DNA of 6,414 nt from Dehalococcoidia bacterium (GCA_007126855.1 SLAK01000221.1:1-6414); one strand, 5' to 3'; positions 1-5,793 are shown, numbered from the stretch's first letter. The notes: generated by a model from the letters alone, not told the origin. Numbers and translations: made by a program.

Positions 1-641
1 GAGGGGTCGCCGAGGCCGCGGCCGCCGCTGACCACCACGGGGGCGTCTTCGAGGCGGACGCCGGTGGCTTCCACCTTCTCGGTGGAGAGCACTTCGACCT
101 TCGAGTCGCCGGCGGCGTCGATGGTCTTCACCTCGCCGGAGCGGCTGGTGTCGGGCTCGAGCGGATCGAAGGACTTGGCCTTGACGGTCGCGATCTGGAG
201 CGGCTGCTTCCATGTGAGCTCGGCGCGGGCGTTGCCGCCGTAGCAGGCGCGCGTGGCCCGGAGCCGGCCGTCCTGGACCTGGAGGTCGACAGTCTCCATG
301 CTGACCGCAGTCTTTTGGCCGAAAGCGAGCATGGGGCCGAGGTCGCGGCCGAGCTGGGTTTGCCCGAGCAGGACGATATCGGCGCCGGACTGCTCGATGG
401 CGGCGCTCACGGGTTCGACGTAGAAGTCGGGGTAGCCGGACTGGAGGTTGTCCGCGGTGCCGGCGTAGACGGTATCGGCCCCGTGGGCGAAGAGGTCCTG
501 GGCGTGCTGTTCGCCCGCGACGAAGGCGCTGACATCGCCGGCGCCCTGTTCGGAGAGCTTGCGGGCGGCGCCCAGCAGTTCATGGGAGATGGGTTGGAGT
601 TCCCCATCGACAACTTCTGCGACAACGAGAATTCCTGCCAT
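1..641 (-). CDS. etfA: Electron transfer flavoprotein alpha subunit, N-terminal 213 residues (3' end outside window)
   Basis: EtfA pairs with EtfB to form the soluble heterodimer that accepts electrons from flavoprotein dehydrogenases and hands them to a quinone oxidoreductase or another acceptor; the alpha subunit carries the redox FAD. My translation from the ATG at 641-639 stays open to the window edge. It begins MAGILVVAEVVDGELQPIS, has the alpha/beta domain with RDLGP (99-103), a family-typical RACYGGNA segment around 131-138, and reaches the start of the C-terminal FAD-binding domain at APVVVSGGRGLGDP (200-213). The family is usually about 310-330 residues, so roughly the last 100, with most FAD contacts, lie beyond base 1. 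The start is fixed by an AAGGAG site 7 bases upstream. The gene follows etfB by 11 bases and is almost certainly cotranscribed and translationally coupled with it. Nothing looks broken in the visible part. Confidence 0.95.
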   Translation of the reverse strand, partial: MAGILVVAEVVDGELQPISHELLGAARKLSEQGAGDVSAFVAGEQHAQDLFAHGADTVYAGTADNLQSGYPDFYVEPVSAAIEQSGADIVLLGQTQLGRDLGPMLAFGQKTAVSMETVDLQVQDGRLRATRACYGGNARAELTWKQPLQIATVKAKSFDPLEPDTSRSGEVKTIDAAGDSKVEVLSTEKVEATGVRLEDAPVVVSGGRGLGDP

Positions 642-648
642 GCGGGGG

Positions 649-654
649 CTCCTT
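649..654 (-). promoter_or_regulatory. Ribosome binding site of etfA, overlapping the etfB stop codon
   Basis: AAGGAG on the minus strand, 7 bases before the etfA ATG. Its first two bases are also the last two bases of the etfB stop codon TAA (655-653). Ribosomes ending etfB translation would be placed directly on the etfA start, a usual arrangement for keeping a 1:1 heterodimer. Confidence 0.85.
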
Positions 655-1456
655 AAATCAGCTTGGCTTCGCGGAGCTTCTTGACGAGGTTGGCCGCCTT
701 TTCTTCGGGCGACTCGCCTTCGATGATCTCCACGTTGCTTTCGATCTTGGGGATATAGAGGGCTTCAAGCGGCAGGAGCCGGTTGGCCTCGCCGGTGTCG
801 TCGGCGCCGAGGCCGAGGTCGCCGGCGCCCAACACCTGCACGGTCTTCTTTGCGGCCATCATGATCTGGCGGAGCTGCGGGTAGCGCGGTTCGCCGAACT
901 CGTTGGAGACGGAGACCACCGCGGGCAGCGGCGTCTTGACCTTCTGGAAGCCGTCGTCGAGGACGCGCTCGACGGCCAGGGCGTCGCCGTCCTTTTCAAT
1001 AGCCTTGGCGACGGTGACGCAGGGGATGCCGAGTTCCTGGGCGATGCCGAAGGGCACGACGCCCATGTCCCAGTCGGCGGCGGCGCGGCCGGTGAGGACG
1101 AGGTCGTATTCGCCGATGTTCTGGATGGCCTTTGCGAGCGCGGTGGCGGTCTGGAAGTTATCCATGCCGTCGAAGGCGGGGTCGCTGAGGAGCACGCCTT
1201 CATCGCAGCCCATGGCGAGCGCGTGCTTGATGGCGTCGCGGGCGCTATCGGCGCCAAGGCTGACGACGGTGACCTTGCCGCCGCCGGCTGCGTCGCGGAG
1301 GCGCAGGGCGGCTTCTGTGGCCTGGGGGTCGTAAGGGTTGACGACGGGCGCCACGCCCTGGGCTGGGATGACCTTCTTGGCTGCCTCGTCGACCTTGAAC
1401 GAGGACGCCGGGGTCTCCGGGTCGGGGATTTGCTTGACGCAGACGATGATGTTCAC
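653..1456 (-). CDS. etfB: Electron transfer flavoprotein beta subunit
   Basis: This is the complete 267-residue beta subunit of ETF, close to the usual 250-265. EtfB normally binds AMP in canonical ETFs, or a second FAD in electron-bifurcating ones, and forms the surface that docks dehydrogenases. Diagnostic segments are MNIIVCVKQIPDPE at the N-terminus, NPYDPQATEAALRLRD (40-55), the LTGRAAADWDMGVVP loop (121-135), the VERVLDDG strand (162-169) and the signature region around PQLRQIMMAAKK (193-204). The initiator is GTG, not ATG; an AGGAGG site lies 12 bases upstream, slightly long spacing, and no better in-frame start is nearby. Bifurcating beta subunits commonly carry a DGDTAQVGP-like stretch where this protein has DWDMGVVPF, so bifurcation is not supported, though I cannot exclude it. 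It forms an operon with etfA. Transcription probably starts in the gap upstream. Confidence 0.96.
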   Translation of the reverse strand: MNIIVCVKQIPDPETPASSFKVDEAAKKVIPAQGVAPVVNPYDPQATEAALRLRDAAGGGKVTVVSLGADSARDAIKHALAMGCDEGVLLSDPAFDGMDNFQTATALAKAIQNIGEYDLVLTGRAAADWDMGVVPFGIAQELGIPCVTVAKAIEKDGDALAVERVLDDGFQKVKTPLPAVVSVSNEFGEPRYPQLRQIMMAAKKTVQVLGAGDLGLGADDTGEANRLLPLEALYIPKIESNVEIIEGESPEEKAANLVKKLREAKLI

Positions 1457-1468
1457 GCGGTCAATCGA

Positions 1469-1474
1469 CCTCCT
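1469..1474 (-). promoter_or_regulatory. Ribosome binding site of etfB, supporting a GTG start
   Basis: A strong AGGAGG on the minus strand. The distance to the GTG at 1456 is 12 bases, longer than the ideal 5-9. No other in-frame ATG, GTG or TTG lies nearer, and the GTG precedes the conserved NIIVCVKQIPD N-terminus, so it is the best start. Confidence 0.65.
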
Positions 1475-1541
1475 GGGATGACACCGGGGCAGAGCCGCCG
1501 GGGTGATGCGAGATGGTTATGGGCGGAGGATAACCTGAAGG

Positions 1542-1569
1542 ATGGTATCACAGAAGGGCACTTTGTGAA
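1542..1569 (-). promoter_or_regulatory. Possible sigma-70-like promoter for etfBA
   Basis: On the minus strand, TTCACA (1569-1564, 5 of 6 matches to the -35 consensus) is separated by 16 bases from TACCAT (1547-1542, 4 of 6 to the -10 consensus). This would give a leader of about 80 bases before the etfB GTG. The same stretch holds a short inverted repeat, TCACA (1548-1552) and TGTGA (1564-1568), separated by 11 bases, which could be a regulator site or chance. The -10 match is modest. Confidence 0.3.
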
Positions 1570-1664
1570 CTTGGGCACGAAGGGCTTTCCCTATCCAAAG
1601 GGCCGCGATTTTGGGGGCGGTTGGGCGGGGTGGGGGCCGGAATGCCGGCGTATTCGCACATACC

Positions 1665-1686
1665 CCGCGGGCACAGGGGCCCGCGG
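1665..1686 (-). terminator. GC-rich hairpin directly after the dehydrogenase stop codon
   Basis: CCGCGGGC (1665-1672) and GCCCGCGG (1679-1686) are perfect 8-base complements with a 6-base loop. The hairpin starts at the base right after the TAG stop (1689-1687) of the upstream gene. It would form a very stable RNA stem in the minus-strand transcript. No run of U follows, so it is not a textbook intrinsic terminator; it may stabilise the mRNA 3' end or act in a U-less form. A second small stem, GCCGG (1636-1640) with CCGGC (1645-1649), lies just beyond. Confidence 0.4.
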
Positions 1687-3105
1687 CTACCGGGAGGCGG
1701 CGTGCTGCGCCGCGATGCGCCCGAAGACGGCGCCGCGGATGACGGAGCTGGCGCCGGGATAGTTGTAGTAGAAGAACTCGCCCATGGGTTCGCCGGCGGC
1801 GTAGAGGCCTCCCATCACCTGCTCGCGCGTATCGATGACGCGGGCGGAGGCGTCGCACTTGAGGCCGCCGAAGGTGAAGGTGATGCCACCGGTGACGGGG
1901 ATGGCGACATAGGGCGGCTGATCTAAAGGTAGGGCCCAGTTGCTCTTCGGCGGCGTGATGCCGGTGGCGGCCTTGCCGTCGAGCACGTCCAGGTTGTAGT
2001 CGCCGGGCTGCACCGCGTTGTTGAAGCCGGTGATAGTCTCGACCAGGTTCTCCGGCGGGACGTCGATCACGGAGGCGAGCTCGGTGAGGGACCCGGCTTC
2101 GAAAGGCGGGCCGACGGGGCGCCAGGCGCGGGCGAACTCCTCGCGCTGGTAGGCGCGCTGGTCGAAGATGCACCAGGCTTCGCCGCCGGCTTCTTCGATG
2201 ATGCGCTTGCTGAACTTCACGTAGGTGTGGTCGCGGAAGTCTTCGCCTTCGTCGATGAAGCGGTAACCCTGGCGGTCGACAAAGATGCCCATCTGGTAGT
2301 TGTAGAGGGCGGTGACGCCGCATTCGACGCGAGGGGAGCGGGCGTCGAGGACGGCGGAATGGTAGTCGCCCCACTGGCCGGCGGGCTGGGCGCCAGCGTC
2401 GATGGCCATGCGAAGGCCTTCGCCGGTGTTGAAGCGGCTGCCGCGCAGGATCAGGTTATCGGCGAAGCGGCCCAGGTAGCGCACGCGCATTTCGATGTTG
2501 GCCTGGAAGCCGCCGCAGGCCAGGATTACGCCCTTCGCCGCCATGATGTCGACGACGCCTTCGGGCGAATGGCAGCGGACGCCGGCGATGCGGCGGGCAT
2601 CGTCAACGATGAGGTCGACCGCGCCGGTTTCGTAGGAGACGGGGACGCCGGCGCCTTCGAGCCGTCGGTAGAGCAGGTCGACGAGGCCCTGGCCGCCGGC
2701 CTTGGGGCTGCGGCGGTAGCCGGCGGTGTGGGGGTAGCCGGCTTCCCATTCGAGGCCGAGGCCGGTGAGCCATTCGGCGGTCTGACGGGCGTTGTCGCAG
2801 AGGGTGCGGATGAGGTCGGGGTTGGCGCGGCCGCGGGAGATGCGCATGAGGTCGCGGTACATGTCGTCGGCGGAGTAGTCGCGGGGGCCGAATTCGTCGG
2901 CTTCGTGGGGGAAGCGCATCTGGGCATCGGCGAAGCGCGTGTTGCCGCCGCGGTTGGGAAGCGGCGCCTTTTCGAGCAGCACAGCGGAGGCGCCGGCTTC
3001 ATGCGCACTGAGTGCCGCGGATAGCCCCGCGATGCCGCCGCCGACGACGGCGATGTCGAACTCATAAGTGGCGGACGCGCCGGGGGCGCCTGGAGGGACT
3101 GGCAT
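1687..3105 (-). CDS. FAD-dependent dehydrogenase, TcuA-like (fumarate reductase flavoprotein superfamily)
   Basis: This 472-residue soluble flavoprotein belongs to the FAD_binding_2 group, which includes fumarate reductases, 3-ketosteroid dehydrogenases and the tricarballylate dehydrogenase TcuA. The dinucleotide-binding fold opens at FDIAVVGGGIAGLSAA (16-31), with the ribose-binding Glu at 45 and the RGGNTRF stretch at 52-58. VDRQGYRFIDEGEDFRD (276-292), GITFTFGG (408-415) and GLYAAGEPMGEFFYYNYPG (433-451) match the capping-domain and C-terminal FAD segments of TcuA-like enzymes. Where flavocytochrome fumarate reductase has an HHTMGG-type substrate histidine, this has TFTFGG, so fumarate is an unlikely substrate; R291 probably matches the catalytic Arg region. 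The substrate is unknown. No signal peptide or heme motif is seen. The ATG has no visible Shine-Dalgarno, and the heptamer repeats begin 7 bases upstream of it. There is no alternative start before the GGGIAG motif. It lies upstream of etfBA, so electron donation to ETF is possible but unproven. Confidence 0.9.
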   Translation of the reverse strand: MPVPPGAPGASATYEFDIAVVGGGIAGLSAALSAHEAGASAVLLEKAPLPNRGGNTRFADAQMRFPHEADEFGPRDYSADDMYRDLMRISRGRANPDLIRTLCDNARQTAEWLTGLGLEWEAGYPHTAGYRRSPKAGGQGLVDLLYRRLEGAGVPVSYETGAVDLIVDDARRIAGVRCHSPEGVVDIMAAKGVILACGGFQANIEMRVRYLGRFADNLILRGSRFNTGEGLRMAIDAGAQPAGQWGDYHSAVLDARSPRVECGVTALYNYQMGIFVDRQGYRFIDEGEDFRDHTYVKFSKRIIEEAGGEAWCIFDQRAYQREEFARAWRPVGPPFEAGSLTELASVIDVPPENLVETITGFNNAVQPGDYNLDVLDGKAATGITPPKSNWALPLDQPPYVAIPVTGGITFTFGGLKCDASARVIDTREQVMGGLYAAGEPMGEFFYYNYPGASSVIRGAVFGRIAAQHAASR

Positions 3106-3112
3106 GTTGGGG

Positions 3113-3143
3113 GATTGTCGATTGTCGATTGGCGATTGTCGAG
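3113..3143 (+). repeat. Tandem heptamer array, four GATTGTC units
   Basis: Four head-to-tail 7-base units: GATTGTC at 3113-3119 and 3120-3126, GATTGGC at 3127-3133 (one change), GATTGTC at 3134-3140, then a partial GAG. The array ends the spacer next to the dehydrogenase start. Its consensus GANTGTC is shared with the neighbouring blocks. Heptanucleotide repeats of this general type are known from other bacteria (for example the STRR sequences of cyanobacteria), but I do not recognise a named family here. Confidence 0.85.
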
Positions 3144-3152
3144 CGGGGGAAG

Positions 3153-3176
3153 GAGTCGCGAGTGTCGAATGTCGAG
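3153..3176 (+). repeat. Second heptamer block (left arm of a long inverted repeat)
   Basis: Units GAGTCGC (3153-3159), GAGTGTC (3160-3166), GAATGTC (3167-3173) and a partial GAG. The 11 bases CGAATGTCGAG at 3166-3176 are the exact reverse complement of CTCGACATTCG at 3267-3277, so this block and the right-hand block form inverted arms around the central palindrome. Confidence 0.8.
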
Positions 3177-3196
3177 TTACGCCCGGAGGGTCCTGA

Positions 3197-3231
3197 TCGC
3201 GCGCAGAGCAGGCTGATAGCTGTGCGCGCGA
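3197..3231. repeat. Central GC-rich inverted repeat of the repeat island
   Basis: TCGCGCGCA (3197-3205) and TGCGCGCGA (3223-3231) are perfect 9-base complements. After one mismatch, AGC (3207-3209) pairs with GCT (3219-3221), leaving a 9-base loop. A CCGG pair (3183-3186 with 3246-3249) and the heptamer arms lie outside it, giving a roughly nested set of inverted repeats. It could form a cruciform or, in the transcript after the lactamase-like gene, an RNA stem. There is no U-run on either side. Confidence 0.75.
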
Positions 3232-3255
3232 CTGTTGCGCTGTACCCGGTTGTTC

Positions 3256-3290
3256 AGCATTCGACGCTCGACATTCGTCATTCGACGCTT
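3256..3290 (-). repeat. Right-hand heptamer block, inverted, running into the lactamase-like gene
   Basis: On the plus strand the units read AGCATTC, GACGCTC, GACATTC, GTCATTC, GACGCTT; on the minus strand they are GANTGTC-like, the reverse orientation of the left blocks. CATTCGACGCT occurs twice (3258-3268 and 3279-3289), 21 bases or three units apart. The last units overlap the stop codon (3280-3278) and the final three codons (Ser-Val-Glu) of the lactamase-like gene. Confidence 0.8.
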
Positions 3291-4363
3291 GGATAGGCTT
3301 CGTCGAAGTAGTCCCAGATGTTGGCCATCATTGTCTGGGCCAGGTGGATCTGGCTGAGCTTGTAGGGGTTGTACTGGGAATAGAAGCTGACGGCGTAGGC
3401 GTGTTCTTCGCCGCCGCGCTCGAAGCGGACGATGCCGATGTCGTTGTCGATGTAGCCGCTGCTGCTGGGGAAGAAGCCGTTCTTGTGGCTGACGGTGACG
3501 TCGGCGGGGACGCCGGAGGCGGTCAGGTAGTTGAGCCCGATGGTGACGTTGCTCATGGCATCAAGGACGAAGGCGGTGTGCTCTTCGTCGAGCAGTTCGC
3601 TGTGGTAGAGGAGTCCGAGGGCACGGTTCGTGTCGAGGGCGGTGACCCAGTTGTTGGCATCGACGCCGCGGCTGATGTGGCCGTAGCCGGGCGGGTGGTT
3701 GATAAGCGAGCCGTCGAGCTCGAGTTCTTCGAGGAGCGCGGCGACGCGGCGGACGCCTTCGAGCGTTTCGCTGCCGCCGGCGACGCCGTAGAGCAGCATG
3801 GCGGTGTAGGCGTTGGAGCTCCAGGTCGTGGCGCGAACCAGGCTTTCGATGTCGGCCAGTTCGAGTTCGCCGTCCTGGGCCATGCGCACGGTTTCGATGA
3901 TGACGAAGAGGTTCATGACGCAGCCGCTGAGGTGGGGGCGGTCGCCGTTGACGTGGATGGTGTGGCCGGTCTGCAGGTCGGTGACGGCGACGGCGATCTC
4001 GGCCGCGTGGGGGTGGGCGGCGATCTGCTCTTCGAGAGTGGCCTGGAGGTCGAGGAAGGCCTGCGGGGGTGGTTCGGGTGTTGGCTCGGGCGTTGGTGTT
4101 GGCGTCGGGGTTGGTTCCGGCGTCGGTGTCGGCGACGGCGATGGCGACGGGGATGGCGATGGCGTCGCGGGGGGCGGCGTTGCCGTTTCGTGGCTGCTGC
4201 CAGGTGTCGGCGTGGGATCGTCTGGCGTTGCGCTGGAACTGCAGCTCGATAGGAGCGCGGCGAGCGTGGCTGTAAGCACCGCCAACCCGATGAGCAGCCT
4301 CTTCAGGAACGAAGGATGCAAGTGGCGCAGACGGGGGAGGATCGCAGGCATCGCACTAACCAT
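3278..4363 (-). CDS. Lipoprotein with class A beta-lactamase-like domain, degenerate active site
   Basis: This 361-residue protein has a basic N-terminus, a hydrophobic segment (about 22-38) and a lipobox LSSC with Cys41, so it is probably an exported lipoprotein. A Pro-Thr/Ser/Glu linker follows (about 46-100, including 16 XP dipeptides at 67-98). The domain from about 102 to the end has the class A serine beta-lactamase fold (Beta-lactamase2 type). KNG at 294-296 stands for KTG and SSN at 182-184 for SDN. The SxxK position reads HLSGCVMNLFV (144-154): aligned on the following helix, nucleophile Ser becomes Cys148 and Lys becomes Asn151, and no Glu166 equivalent is seen near NNWVTALD (237-244). 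It is therefore more likely a non-hydrolysing relative, perhaps a peptidoglycan or cell-surface binder, than a resistance enzyme. The ATG at 4363 and a second at residue 5 both lack a clear ribosome binding site. The stop lies inside a repeat, but the C-terminal helix looks complete. Confidence 0.85.
   Translation of the reverse strand: MVSAMPAILPRLRHLHPSFLKRLLIGLAVLTATLAALLSSCSSSATPDDPTPTPGSSHETATPPPATPSPSPSPSPSPTPTPEPTPTPTPTPEPTPEPPPQAFLDLQATLEEQIAAHPHAAEIAVAVTDLQTGHTIHVNGDRPHLSGCVMNLFVIIETVRMAQDGELELADIESLVRATTWSSNAYTAMLLYGVAGGSETLEGVRRVAALLEELELDGSLINHPPGYGHISRGVDANNWVTALDTNRALGLLYHSELLDEEHTAFVLDAMSNVTIGLNYLTASGVPADVTVSHKNGFFPSSSGYIDNDIGIVRFERGGEEHAYAVSFYSQYNPYKLSQIHLAQTMMANIWDYFDEAYPSVE
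4070..4165 (-). repeat. Hexanucleotide coding repeat for the (Thr/Ser/Glu)-Pro linker
   Basis: Sixteen consecutive XP dipeptides (residues 67-98 of the lipoprotein), where X is Thr, Ser or Glu, are encoded by a degenerate 6-base repeat. Such linkers hold a domain away from the membrane anchor. At the DNA level the array could change length by slippage in steps of two residues without shifting the frame. Confidence 0.8.
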
Positions 4364-4442
4364 TACAGGGTCATGGCTGGAACTCTAGTAAGGGTCAAAG
4401 GGCCAAACCCTACCCGATGGTAAAGATGCCGTCCTGAAATGC

Positions 4443-5759
4443 TCAGCGCCGCGCGTGGCCGGATTCCGTTGCGGGGGCGCCTGGTGTCTCCGCGTGCGCG
4501 GACTCGGGCTGGCCGAAGGATGTGCGGATGGCGGCGAGGCGGCGCCCCCAGACGAGCAGCGCGAGCACGCTGAGCGACAGCACGATGGCGCCGAGCACGA
4601 AGAGGCCCGGGCGCACGCCGATGCTGGACACCAGCACGCCGGCGAGAATTGACCCGACGGGGATGAGCCCGCGGTCCAGGCTGAGCAGGGACATGACACG
4701 GCCGTGCATCTCGGGGGAGCTGTTGTCGAGCAGGATGCTATTGGTGAAGGCCATGTAGGTGACGGTCATGCTGCCGGCGACGGCGAGCAGCAGCGCCGTG
4801 CCCCAGACCGTGGACTGGAGTGAAATGAGGATGAGCGCCGCCCCGAGCACGATCATATTGATCATGAGCTGGAGCCCGGGGCGGCGGACGCTGCCGCGCG
4901 TGGCGATGACGAGCGAACCGAGGACCGCACCGGCGCCGGTCGCGCCCGCCAGGAAGCCGACGCCGGAATCGCCCAGCTCCAGCGTGCGCGTCGCCAGCAG
5001 AGGCACGAACACCTGTTGAAAGGGAAAGGCGAAGATGAAAAGGATCAGCGCGAGCACGGTGACGATGCCCAGGTTTGGCCGGGCGCGGATGTAGCGGAAG
5101 CCTTCGGCAAGGTCGGCGGCGATGCTTTGCTGCTTGCGCGGCGGGCCTTCGCGCGGCGGAAGGCGCAGCATGAGCGTGGTCACGGTGACGTAGACGTAGA
5201 CGCCGGCGGTGACCAGGTAGACGCCGCCGGCGCTGAAGGGGATGAGCAGCACGCCGGCCAGCGCGCCGCCGCCGATGCGCATGAGGCTGACGGCGGTGGA
5301 GTTGAGCGCGACGGCGTTGAGCAGGTCTTCGCGGCCGACGGTCATGGGGATGAGCGACTGGCGGACCGGCTGGTTGAAGGCCATGGCGGTGCCCGCAACG
5401 AACGCGGTGGCGAAGACGTGCCAGGCTTCGACGAAGCCGGCGACCACGGCAATGCCCAGGAAGAGGTGGGTGCTGAGCGTGACGCACTGGGTTCCCAGGA
5501 GCAGCTTCTTGCGGTCGGTGCGGTCGGCGATGGCGCCGGCGAGCAGACCGAAGAGCAGGATGGGAAGCAGCCGGACGGCGATAACCAGCGAAAGCGCCAG
5601 CGCCGAACCGGTGAGCTGGAGGATGAGCACGGCGCGGGCCACCTGGTCCATCCAGAGCGCGCCTGCGTGGCCGACCTGGCCCATCCAGAGATAGCGGAAG
5701 TTGCGGTGGCGGAGCGCGCGGAAGGTCTGCACCTTGCGCAAACCGTTCACGATGCCCAT
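4443..5759 (-). CDS. Major facilitator superfamily exporter (MFS_3 / EntS-like)
   Basis: This 438-residue integral membrane protein, probably with 12 membrane helices, should export a small molecule by proton antiport. Motif A is at 71-85 (GLLAGAIADRTDRKK) in the loop between helices 2 and 3. NQPVRQSLIP (129-138) and the cytoplasmic GRVMSL (353-358) are typical of the MFS_3 group, which includes EntS and macrolide-efflux-like proteins. Strongly hydrophobic stretches recur throughout, for example 54-76, 230-256, 298-316 and 385-404. The C-terminal tail after 405 is hydrophilic and rich in Ala, Glu and Pro. I chose the ATG at 5759 because MGIVNGLRKVQTFRALRHRNF is a family-typical start; the frame extends 18 codons further to a TTG at 5813, which adds a non-conserved leader. 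An AAGGGG lies 13 bases upstream, a weak site inside an inverted repeat. The substrate cannot be read from the sequence. The lactamase-like gene follows after 79 bases and may be cotranscribed; that gap shows no clear signal. Confidence 0.9.
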   Translation of the reverse strand: MGIVNGLRKVQTFRALRHRNFRYLWMGQVGHAGALWMDQVARAVLILQLTGSALALSLVIAVRLLPILLFGLLAGAIADRTDRKKLLLGTQCVTLSTHLFLGIAVVAGFVEAWHVFATAFVAGTAMAFNQPVRQSLIPMTVGREDLLNAVALNSTAVSLMRIGGGALAGVLLIPFSAGGVYLVTAGVYVYVTVTTLMLRLPPREGPPRKQQSIAADLAEGFRYIRARPNLGIVTVLALILFIFAFPFQQVFVPLLATRTLELGDSGVGFLAGATGAGAVLGSLVIATRGSVRRPGLQLMINMIVLGAALILISLQSTVWGTALLLAVAGSMTVTYMAFTNSILLDNSSPEMHGRVMSLLSLDRGLIPVGSILAGVLVSSIGVRPGLFVLGAIVLSLSVLALLVWGRRLAAIRTSFGQPESAHAETPGAPATESGHARR

Positions 5760-5773
5760 CCCGGCAATGCTAC

Positions 5774-5793
5774 CCCTTACGCAAAGGTAAGGG
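5774..5793. promoter_or_regulatory. Operator-like inverted repeat before the MFS gene
   Basis: CCCTTAC (5774-5780) and GTAAGGG (5787-5793) are perfect 7-base complements separated by 6 bases. The repeat ends 14 bases before the MFS ATG in the MFS/murJ divergent region. Size and symmetry fit a binding site for a dimeric repressor such as a TetR or MarR family protein, which often control exporters, but no regulator gene lies in the window. As RNA it would be a short hairpin holding the weak AAGGGG ribosome binding site. Confidence 0.45.

Noticed and set aside
1517..2374. A 285-codon minus-strand frame overlapping the dehydrogenase 3' half
   Set aside because: It is Arg/Pro/His-rich, shifted relative to the well-conserved dehydrogenase frame, and has no domain signature.
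3113..3290. CRISPR array
   Set aside because: The units are 7 bases, directly abutting, with no unique spacers and no cas genes nearby.
3012..3296. A 94-codon plus-strand frame ending in HSTLDIRHSTLG
   Set aside because: Its repeated His-Ser-Thr-Leu-Asp text is simply the translation of the heptamer repeats, and its first part is antisense to the dehydrogenase.
2227..4252. Long open frames on the plus strand opposite the dehydrogenase and lactamase-like genes (265 and 302 codons)
   Set aside because: They are antisense shadows caused by high GC at third codon positions; their translations are low-complexity Ala/Gly/Val/Asp strings without recognisable motifs.
3278..4363. Calling the lactamase-like gene an antibiotic resistance beta-lactamase
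   Set aside because: The nucleophile Ser, SxxK Lys and general-base Glu are not recognisable at their positions, so hydrolytic activity is not supported.
4361..4374. Four-codon upstream frame ATGACCCTGTAATG overlapping the lipoprotein start
   Set aside because: The TAATG overlap could couple translation, but there is no ribosome binding site and a frame this short is expected by chance.
4364..4442. Terminator or promoter between the MFS gene and the lipoprotein gene
   Set aside because: Only a 4-base GGGT/ACCC pairing and no convincing -35/-10 pair could be found.
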